From Micromonospora sp. DSM 45708 (lineage in GTDB: Bacteria; Actinomycetota; Actinomycetes; Mycobacteriales; Micromonosporaceae): a stretch of DNA of 64,000 bases. The position numbers were made by a program, and so were the translations under genes. Below are positions 19,006-25,398 of the stretch, one piece after another (the stretch's first letter is position 1; every line of letters begins with the position of its first letter). The notes beneath the pieces were generated by a model that was given only the letters and a program-made list of their open reading frames with translations, was not told the DNA's origin and made no database searches. The stretch covers positions 3,534,001 to 3,598,000 of the forward strand of contig NZ_CP154796.1 in assembly GCF_039566955.1 (NCBI RefSeq). Reading direction: 5' to 3'.

Positions 19006-21048
19006 TCAGGACAGGGTGAGCCGCCGCGGCGTCCCACCGGCGTCGAGGCGGTAGAGGTCGAGACGGTTGGCGCCGGCGGCGAAGATCCGGTCGTCGGGGA
19101 GGAACGCGGCGAACCGCCGGCCGCCGGCGTCCGACGGCACCACCGGCACCACGGCGCCGACCGTGCCGTTGACCGCCACCGCGAGCCGGGTGCCGTCCGG
19201 CACGTCGGCGGGCACGGTGCCCCAGACCAGCGCCGGCAGCCCCCGCGCCGGGTCGACCGCGTCGAACGCGGCCCGGTTCGCGACCGTGGCCGTACCGCCG
19301 GGGGGCGCGTTCCCGACCCGGGTGCCGACCAGCGGGTCGACGGCGGGCGACGGCAGCGGGGCGGGGACCCCGCCGGTGATCGTCACCGGCTGGCCGGGCC
19401 GGTCGTAGAAGCGCTTGTCGGCCCGCGCGCGCGGGGCGGCCCTCGCCGGGACGCCGTCCATCCGCCAGGGCACCCGGACGTGGGTCTCGTCGGCGATGGT
19501 GGGCAGCAGGTCGACGTGCTCCCAGTTGCGGTCGTCGACCCGACCGGCCCGCTGCCCGGGCTGCTTGACGAACATCGGCACCCAGGCCACCTCGTTCGCG
19601 GCGTGCGTGATGGCGTCGATCCCCCGGCCCTGCCAGTCCCGGCGGAAGCTCACCCCGTGGTCCGCGGTGACCAGCACCAAGGCCTGGTCGTAGAGGCCGG
19701 TGGCGCGCAGCGTGCGCAGCGTCTCGCCGATCAGCCGGTCGGTGTAGCCGAGCTGGGCCAAGTGCCGGGCGCGGGCCAGGTCCACCCAGCCGGCCCCGTC
19801 GTTGGGCAGGTCCTCCGGCGCGTCGTAGTGCGCCCCGGACGGCAGGTAGGCCCACGGTGAGTGCGGCATCAGCAGGTGCAGGAAGTGCAGCGTGGGGCGG
19901 TCGGCGGGGCGCAGCCCGGCGAGGAACGAGGTGAACCGGGCCGGCTGGTTGTCGTCGAGCGTGTCCCAGCGGAACTTCGGGTCGTCGGGCACCGGTTCGG
20001 CGGCGTCCAGCCCGGCCTCGGCGGCGGTCTGTTCCCGGTACGAGTCCTCCGGGTCGACCCGGCTGTCCACCGGCGCGGTGAGCTGGCGCAGCAGCTTGCC
20101 GCTCTCCCGGGTCAGCACGCCGATGCCCTGCTGCGGGCTGGTCGGCTGCTCGCAGCGGCTGGGCGGGCAGAGCCGGGTGATGCTCTCCTCGGCCTTGATC
20201 CGGTAGAGGCCGCCGAGCGCGGTGAACAGGTTGTCCGGGTACTGCGAGTAGTGCGGCGCCACCGCCCGGTCCGGGTAGCGGCCGGTGAGCATGGCCGGCA
20301 GCGCGTAGGGCGTCCAGCCGCTGACGCCGGTGGCGTTGCGGTACCAGGTCGAGCCGGCGGCCAGCGCGGCGAAGTTCGGGTAGCGGGCGGCGTCGATCCG
20401 CCCGTCCGGGCCGAGCAGCGACACCAGCGGCAGCTCGTCCAGCACGATCATGACCACCGGCGGGTGGCTGCCCGCGCCGACCGTGCCGGCGGCGCCGCCG
20501 TCGCCCCGGGGCAGCACCACCGCCGAGGCCGGCGACGCGAACAGGAACAGCCCGACGAAGACCACCGGGCCGGCCGCGGCCACCCGCAGCACCCGGCGCA
20601 GCGCCCGCCACCGCCGGTGGGCGACCGCCGCGAGCGCCCCCGCCCCGCCGGCCACCAGCAGCAGCGGTACGCCCCGCAGCGGCGTCAGGTGGCGGCCGAC
20701 CTGGACCGCGAGCGCGGCGAGCAGCAACCCGACCAGCGCGGTGTGCACCGCCGCCCGGGTGGGCCGGCCGCCGAGCAGCGCCAGTGCGCCGAGCGCCGCG
20801 AACGGCAGCGTGGGCACCAGCGCGATCAGCGCGACCAGGAGCAGCACGTCGGCCCGGGAGGCGCCGTGGAACAGGAAGAAGTCGGGGCTGCGACCGAGCA
20901 CGTCCAGCAGCGGCTGGGTGACCACGAGGCCGACCAGCGCCGTCACCTCCGCCAGTCGCGCCGCCTCGGCCCGCCAGGCGCCACGCCGCCGGGGCGCGTC
21001 GGTGCCGGCCGGACGTGCCCGTGGTGGGGCGAGGGTGTCCTCAACCAC
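19006..21048 (-). CDS. Membrane-anchored sulfatase-superfamily enzyme
   Basis: Protein of 680 residues: about four to five membrane segments in the first 175 residues, then an extracytoplasmic alkaline-phosphatase/sulfatase fold. Metal-site motifs are VVMIVLDELP, HFLHLLMPHSPW and LVTADHGVSF; the nucleophile position reads WTPYALPAMLTG, with Thr rather than the formylglycine Cys of true sulfatases, as in LtaS-like and phosphoethanolamine transferases. So transfer or removal of a phospho-group on an envelope polymer is plausible. The GTG start at 21048 overlaps the end of the methyltransferase gene by 8 bases. Confidence 0.75.
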   Translation of the reverse strand: MVEDTLAPPRARPAGTDAPRRRGAWRAEAARLAEVTALVGLVVTQPLLDVLGRSPDFFLFHGASRADVLLLVALIALVPTLPFAALGALALLGGRPTRAAVHTALVGLLLAALAVQVGRHLTPLRGVPLLLVAGGAGALAAVAHRRWRALRRVLRVAAAGPVVFVGLFLFASPASAVVLPRGDGGAAGTVGAGSHPPVVMIVLDELPLVSLLGPDGRIDAARYPNFAALAAGSTWYRNATGVSGWTPYALPAMLTGRYPDRAVAPHYSQYPDNLFTALGGLYRIKAEESITRLCPPSRCEQPTSPQQGIGVLTRESGKLLRQLTAPVDSRVDPEDSYREQTAAEAGLDAAEPVPDDPKFRWDTLDDNQPARFTSFLAGLRPADRPTLHFLHLLMPHSPWAYLPSGAHYDAPEDLPNDGAGWVDLARARHLAQLGYTDRLIGETLRTLRATGLYDQALVLVTADHGVSFRRDWQGRGIDAITHAANEVAWVPMFVKQPGQRAGRVDDRNWEHVDLLPTIADETHVRVPWRMDGVPARAAPRARADKRFYDRPGQPVTITGGVPAPLPSPAVDPLVGTRVGNAPPGGTATVANRAAFDAVDPARGLPALVWGTVPADVPDGTRLAVAVNGTVGAVVPVVPSDAGGRRFAAFLPDDRIFAAGANRLDLYRLDAGGTPRRLTLS

Positions 21049-22456
21049 CCACCACCACCTGGTAGAGCGTGCGGGTGCCGGACGGCAGCTCGACGCGCGC
21101 CACCACCCGGCCGCGCCGGGCCAGCAGCGCCTCGAACGCGTCCCGCCGGTAGTCGGGGAAGAGGCCGTCCGGCTTGTTGGCGAGCAGCCGCCGGGCCATC
21201 GGGTCGTCCGGGTGGACGAACTCCACCACCAGGCTGCCGCCGGTCCCGGTGAGCGCGACGAGCTGGTCGAGCACGTCCGGCAGCGGCACGTTGCGGCCGA
21301 TCGCCAGGTGGTGCACCACGGCCAGGGCGAGCACCAGGTCGGCGCGCGCCCGGTCGACGAACGCGGCCCGCTCGACGCCGCGCCAGCCGCCGCCGGGCGA
21401 CGGGTCGGCCAGGTCCATCACCAGCGGCAGGATCCGCCCCTCCCCCTCGTCGCGCAGCGCGCGGTAGAGCGCGTCGACCACGGCCGGGTCCTGCTCGACG
21501 GCGACCACGCACGCGGCGTGCCGGGCCGCGATGCGGGCGTACCGGCCGTCGTTGGCGCCCACGTCCAGTGCGGTGTGCGGCGCGGTGGCCGCCACCGCCC
21601 GGTCGACGAAGGCTTCCTTGGCCTGCCGGTCCGGCACCGAGTAGGCGCAGGTGCGCTGGTAGTCCGACCAGTGGCTGTCGCCGGGCCGGTGGTCGAGCCG
21701 GCGGACCAGCCGGGTGAGTCCGCGTACGGTGGCCAGGGCCAGGTCGCGGGAGAAGCCGGCGGCACGCAGTTGGGCGCGGACGTCGCTGCTGCTGGCGTCG
21801 GCGTGGCGGGCCTGCATCGCGCCGTGCAGGTGCACGTGGGTGGGTACGCCGGCGCGCCAGCGGCGGGTGCCGGCGAACAGGCGGCGCATCTGGTCCGGCT
21901 CGACGCCGTCGATCCGGGCCCGCAGGAACGGCTGGAAGTCCAGCCCGAGGTGGGCCTGGATCAGCAGCGGGTAGAGCAGCGTCTGGCAGAACTGCCGGTA
22001 GCCGGCCCAGGGTTCACCGTCGCGCAGCGCCTCGAACGAGCCGACGTCGATGAAGACCGGCCGGGCGCCGCGCCACTGCACGTTGTAGGCCGACCCGTCC
22101 TTGGTGGTGAAGCCGGCGTCCAGCGCGGCGCGCAGCACGTCCAGGTGCAGCAGCGCCGCGTCGCGCAGCATCGCGTACGACCACTCGTAGGGGTGGGACA
22201 CGAACGGGATGCGGTCGTGCCGCAGCACCGCGGCCCAGGGCACGTCGACCGGGGTGGGGACGAGTTCCTCGGTGCCGACCAGGTGGCCGGCGGCGGTGAG
22301 GTCACGGAAGAGGTCGGTGGCGGCCAGCGCCCGCCAGTCCCGCGCGGACCGCTCGTCGAGCCCGCGCAGCACCTCCCCGGCCCGGTGGAAGACCCGGTTG
22401 CCGGGGTCGCGGAAGGAGCCTGGTTCGACGCGGACGCCGGTGTCGGGAACCGTCAT
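21041..22456 (-). CDS. Class I SAM-dependent methyltransferase (NoeA-like)
   Basis: Protein of 471 residues. The N-terminal ~270 residues (FRDPGNRVFHRAGEVLRGL, FVSHPYEWSYAMLRDAALL) are typical of NoeA-like nodulation-type methyltransferases, and the C-terminal part is a Rossmann methyltransferase with the SAM motif LDVGANDGRYARIAA, acidic VAVEQDP and LVLALAVVHHLAIG. ATG at 22456. It is the middle gene of an operon with a 49-residue membrane protein upstream and the sulfatase-like enzyme downstream (overlapping). The acceptor is unknown; a cell-envelope or capsule-like glycan is inferred from the context. Confidence 0.75.
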   Translation of the reverse strand: MTVPDTGVRVEPGSFRDPGNRVFHRAGEVLRGLDERSARDWRALAATDLFRDLTAAGHLVGTEELVPTPVDVPWAAVLRHDRIPFVSHPYEWSYAMLRDAALLHLDVLRAALDAGFTTKDGSAYNVQWRGARPVFIDVGSFEALRDGEPWAGYRQFCQTLLYPLLIQAHLGLDFQPFLRARIDGVEPDQMRRLFAGTRRWRAGVPTHVHLHGAMQARHADASSSDVRAQLRAAGFSRDLALATVRGLTRLVRRLDHRPGDSHWSDYQRTCAYSVPDRQAKEAFVDRAVAATAPHTALDVGANDGRYARIAARHAACVVAVEQDPAVVDALYRALRDEGEGRILPLVMDLADPSPGGGWRGVERAAFVDRARADLVLALAVVHHLAIGRNVPLPDVLDQLVALTGTGGSLVVEFVHPDDPMARRLLANKPDGLFPDYRRDAFEALLARRGRVVARVELPSGTRTLYQVVVGG

Positions 22457-22460
22457 GCCG

Positions 22461-22610
22461 TCAGCCCTGGTCGGTGGGCTGGCGACGGAACCGGGTCACC
22501 AGGCGCCGCCAGTAGAGCTTGGCGGCCACGGCCACTCCGGCCACCCCGCCGACCACCGCCTGCACGATGAGACTGCCGGATCCCGCGTCCAGGTAGGCCA
22601 GGTGCGTCAC
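22461..22610 (-). CDS. 49-residue single-pass membrane protein
   Basis: Small gene preceding the methyltransferase by 4 bases. The product begins MTHLAYLDAGSGSLIVQAVV, continues with the hydrophobic GGVAGVAVAAKLYW and ends basic (RRLVTRFRRQPTDQG). The YLDxGSGS-x-hydrophobic-x-YWRR pattern is one I know from small proteins in bacterial sulfatase/polysaccharide operons. GTG at 22610 has GGAAGG upstream. Likely a membrane partner or scaffold for the downstream enzymes; its function is not known. Confidence 0.75.
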   Translation of the reverse strand: MTHLAYLDAGSGSLIVQAVVGGVAGVAVAAKLYWRRLVTRFRRQPTDQG

Positions 22611-22793
22611 GGCTGCTTTTCCTTCCCTCGCCGGTCATCGGAGCCCAGCCCGGTATGTGAGGTTTATTGCTCAAAGCCGGGCTTATCCCCTACGGTACGC
22701 GTCTGACCGGACACGCGCGGCCACACCGGGCACTCCTTTCCCCGTCCGATCCGTTCAAGACGAAGCGGCCCCTGGCCACCTACCGTGGCTGCC

Positions 22794-23192
22794 ATGACAC
22801 CGCAGTTCGATCTCGTCGGGACCGTCGTCACCGACATGGCCCGCACCCTCGACTTCTACCGCCGGCTGGGGCTGCCGATCCCGGCCGGCGCCGAGACGGA
22901 ACCGCACGTGGAGGTCACCCTGCCCAACGGGGTCCGGCTGGCCTGGGACACCGTCGACACCATCCGCGGCTTCCATCCCGGTTTCACGCCGTCCGCCGGC
23001 AGCCCGCGGATGAGCCTGGCCTTCCGCTGCGCCGGCCCGGCCGAGGTGGACCGCTGGTACGCCGAGCTGACCGCCGCCGGCCACCACGGGGAACTGCCGC
23101 CGTGGGACGCCGTCTGGGGCCAGCGGTACGCGGTCCTGCACGATCCGGACGGCAACGGCGTGGACCTGTTCGCGCCGCTGCCGGCCGGCTGA
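22794..23192 (+). CDS. VOC-family (glyoxalase/bleomycin-resistance fold) protein
   Basis: Small cytoplasmic protein of 132 residues with two beta-alpha-beta-beta-beta modules: FDLVGTVVTDMARTLDFYRRLG at the start and YAVLHDPDGNGVDLFAPL at the end, the latter holding the C-terminal metal-type acidic position. Function could be dioxygenase, glyoxalase or drug binding; the sequence does not decide. ATG at 22794 is preferred over the GTG at 22785; neither has a strong ribosome site. Divergent from the sulfatase operon and convergent with the AraC gene. Confidence 0.75.
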   Translation: MTPQFDLVGTVVTDMARTLDFYRRLGLPIPAGAETEPHVEVTLPNGVRLAWDTVDTIRGFHPGFTPSAGSPRMSLAFRCAGPAEVDRWYAELTAAGHHGELPPWDAVWGQRYAVLHDPDGNGVDLFAPLPAG

Positions 23193-23229
23193 CCGCACGC
23201 CCTCGCCGCCGGCCGGGGCGGTCAGCCGG
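23185..23229. terminator. 12-bp hairpin overlapping the VOC stop codon
   Basis: CCGGCTGACCGC (23185-23196) and GCGGTCAGCCGG (23218-23229) pair perfectly; the first arm contains the stop codon of the VOC gene. Probable terminator between convergent genes. Confidence 0.6.
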
Positions 23230-23240
23230 AGGGCGGCATT

Positions 23241-23321
23241 GCGGCGTGCTCCCGCCCGTCACCCGGCCGACGGGGCAGCCACCCGGCCGGCGGCGGCGTG
23301 CTCCCGCCCGTCGCCCGGTCG
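23241..23321. repeat. Two-copy 29-bp direct repeat
   Basis: Copies at 23241-23269 and 23293-23321 begin GCGGCGTGCTCCCGCCCGTC and differ at two positions. They fill the space between the convergent VOC and AraC genes. Looks like a local duplication. Confidence 0.6.
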
Positions 23322-23338
23322 GCGCGGCGGTCCGCCGG

Positions 23339-24076
23339 TCAGTCGGTGGGCGGGGCGAGCAGCCGGGTCGGTGGGACGCCGGCCAGCTCCCGCACGTCGC
23401 GGGTGAGGTGGGCCTGGTCGGCGTACCCGGACCGCGCGGCGACCTCGGCGAGCGGCACGCCGCCACGGGCCAGGTCCAGCGCGCGACGCATGCGCAGGAT
23501 GCGGGCCAGCGTCTTCGGGCCGTACCCGAACAGGGCCCGGCTGCGCCGGTGCAGGGCCCGCGCGCCGAGGCCGACCTCGGCGGCGGTCGCGGCGACCGTG
23601 GCCCCGGCGGCGAGCCGGGCGGCCACGTGCGCGCCGAGCGGGTCGGGCCCACCGGCGGCCCGCAGCCGGTCGAGCGCCACCTCCTCCAGGGCCGTGGCGC
23701 CGGCGTCCGACCAGCGGGCCGCGCACCGCGACCCGGTTGGACCGGTCGCCGCCCGGACCCGTTCGGCCAGGTCCACGGCGGCGCGGCCCCACAGGTCGGC
23801 GAGCGGGACACGTCGGTCCCGTAGTTCCTCGGCGGGCACCCCGAACACGGCCGGGCCGACGCCCGGCGGCAGGCGCAGCCCGATCCACCTCTCCCCCGGC
23901 GCTGACCACGACACCTGCGCCACCCGGTCCGGCCCGGCCACCAGCAGCCCGGCCCGACTGGACCAGAGCAGGTCCAGACACCCGTCCGGCAGCACGCGCA
24001 CCGGCCCGGCGCCGGGCGAGACGCTCGCCCACCGCACCGCCGACCGGATGCCCACCGCCGCCCGTTCCCGGTACAT
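23339..24076 (-). CDS. AraC-family transcriptional regulator
   Basis: Regulator of 245 residues. The N-terminal ~110 residues include VRVLPDGCLDLLW, a motif of the DUF6597-type ligand domain. The C-terminal ~100 residues are an AraC helix-turn-helix pair (LGARALHRRSRALFGYGPKTL and the second helix region VAARSGYADQAHLTRDVREL). ATG at 24076 is the start that matches the family; a longer frame upstream reads through a hairpin region and is rejected. It follows the GT2-GtrA gene in the same direction but a large inverted repeat separates them, so it is probably a separate unit. Confidence 0.82.
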   Translation of the reverse strand: MYRERAAVGIRSAVRWASVSPGAGPVRVLPDGCLDLLWSSRAGLLVAGPDRVAQVSWSAPGERWIGLRLPPGVGPAVFGVPAEELRDRRVPLADLWGRAAVDLAERVRAATGPTGSRCAARWSDAGATALEEVALDRLRAAGGPDPLGAHVAARLAAGATVAATAAEVGLGARALHRRSRALFGYGPKTLARILRMRRALDLARGGVPLAEVAARSGYADQAHLTRDVRELAGVPPTRLLAPPTD

Positions 24077-24097
24077 CCGTCCACCCTGCCACCCACC

Positions 24098-24160
24098 GTC
24101 GATCATGAAGTTGGCGGCAGGTCTTCGCGGCGTGTCGCGACCGCCGACTTCATGATCGAC
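24098..24160. repeat. Long inverted repeat, family A
   Basis: Arms 24098-24117 (GTCGATCATGAAGTTGGCGG) and 24141-24160 match in 19 of 20 positions around a 23-base loop. It fills the gap between the GT2-GtrA stop and the AraC start, both on the minus strand, and probably works as a terminator. I have a memory of similar GATCATGAAGTTGGCGG arms scattered in Micromonospora intergenic DNA, which I cannot verify here. Confidence 0.7.
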
Positions 24161-24171
24161 GAGGCTGGGGA

Positions 24172-25395
24172 TCAGGGGCGGTGGTGCAGGGCCAGACGCA
24201 GCAGCAGGAAGCGCAGCGCGGTGGCGACCAGGTTGGCCGCCACCAGGACGGCCAGCTCGACCGCGCGCGGCGGGACCGTCACGGCGTGCAGGACGGCCAG
24301 GGAGCCACTGGTCAGGGCCAGGCCCAGCGCGAACGCGAGCAGCCCCTGGAGGTGGTGCCGTCCGGCATGCCGGCGGCCGGTGACGCCGAACGTCAGCCGG
24401 CGGTTGGCCGCCGTGTTCGCCACCGCGGTCAGCAGCAGCGCCAGCAGGTTCGCCGGTTGCGCGCCGAGCGGGCCGCGGGCCACCAGGAAAAGCACCAGGT
24501 ACGCGAGCGTGCTGGCCACCCCCACCGCGGCGAAGCGGACGAGCTGGCCGGGCAGCCCGACCGGCACCTGCGCCGGCGGCGCCGGCAGCGGCCCCCGGCC
24601 GAGCTGGGCGCGCAGTCGCGCCAACGGCAACGCGCCGGTGAGCAGCGCGCGGCCCAGCCGTCCGATGCCGCGCAGGTCGGCCAGGGCGGTGGCGACCACG
24701 TCCACCCGGCTGTCCGGGTCGTCCACCCAGTCCACCGGCACCTCGTGGATCCGCAGCCCGGCCCGCTGGGCCAGCACCAGCAGCTCCGTGTCGAAGAACC
24801 AGCCGGTGTCCTGGACCAGCGGCAGCAGCTCGGCCGCCACGTCGGCGCGGATCGCCTTGAACCCGCACTGGGCGTCGGAGAAGCGCACCGCGAGCGTGCC
24901 GCGCAGCAGCAGGTTGTAGCCCCGGGAGATCACCTCCCGCCTGGCGCCCCGGACCACCCGGCTGGTGCGCGCCAGCCGGGTGCCGATGGCCAGGTCGGAA
25001 TGCCCGGACAGCAGCGGCGCCACCAGCGGCGGCAGCGCCGCCAGATCGGTGGAGAGGTCCACGTCCAGGTACGCGAGCACCGGTGCCGGCGAGGCCGACC
25101 AGGCGGCCCGCAACGCCCGTCCGCGCCCCTTCTCCGCCAGGTGCAGCACCGCCACCTCGGGCAGCTCGGCGGCGAGCGCCTCGGCCAACGCCAGGGTGCC
25201 GTCGGAGCTGGCGTTGTCGGCCACCGTGATCCGGAACGGGTACGGGAACTGGGCGGTCAGGTAGGCGTGCAGCCGCCGGACACAGGGGCCGAGGTCGACC
25301 TCCTCGTTGTAGACCGGGACCACCACGTCCAGCACCACGCCCTCGGCGGTGGGCCGGGCCTGCACGGCGGCCCGGGGCTCCGGCATCAGGATCAT
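24172..25395 (-). CDS. GT2 glycosyltransferase fused to GtrA-like membrane domain
   Basis: Fusion of 407 residues. The N-terminal ~250 residues form a GT-A polyprenyl-phosphate sugar transferase (VVPVYNEEVDLGPCVRRL, DVDLSTDLAALPPL for the DxD region, and the DPM-like QCGFKAIRAD). The C-terminal ~130 residues are a GtrA-type domain with four membrane segments (LVRFAAVGVASTLAYL onwards). It likely makes and flips an undecaprenyl-phosphate sugar for the ArnT-like enzyme encoded 3 bases upstream. Starts at ATG 25395; ATG 25386 is possible. Last gene of the four-gene operon with the two-component system. Confidence 0.85.
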   Translation of the reverse strand: MILMPEPRAAVQARPTAEGVVLDVVVPVYNEEVDLGPCVRRLHAYLTAQFPYPFRITVADNASSDGTLALAEALAAELPEVAVLHLAEKGRGRALRAAWSASPAPVLAYLDVDLSTDLAALPPLVAPLLSGHSDLAIGTRLARTSRVVRGARREVISRGYNLLLRGTLAVRFSDAQCGFKAIRADVAAELLPLVQDTGWFFDTELLVLAQRAGLRIHEVPVDWVDDPDSRVDVVATALADLRGIGRLGRALLTGALPLARLRAQLGRGPLPAPPAQVPVGLPGQLVRFAAVGVASTLAYLVLFLVARGPLGAQPANLLALLLTAVANTAANRRLTFGVTGRRHAGRHHLQGLLAFALGLALTSGSLAVLHAVTVPPRAVELAVLVAANLVATALRFLLLRLALHHRP

Positions 25396-25398
25396 CGC

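Noticed and set aside
22453..22674. A 73-codon minus-strand frame overlapping the 49-residue gene
   Set aside because: Arg/Gly-rich with no motif; the overlapping frame gives the YLDAGSGS membrane protein with a good start.
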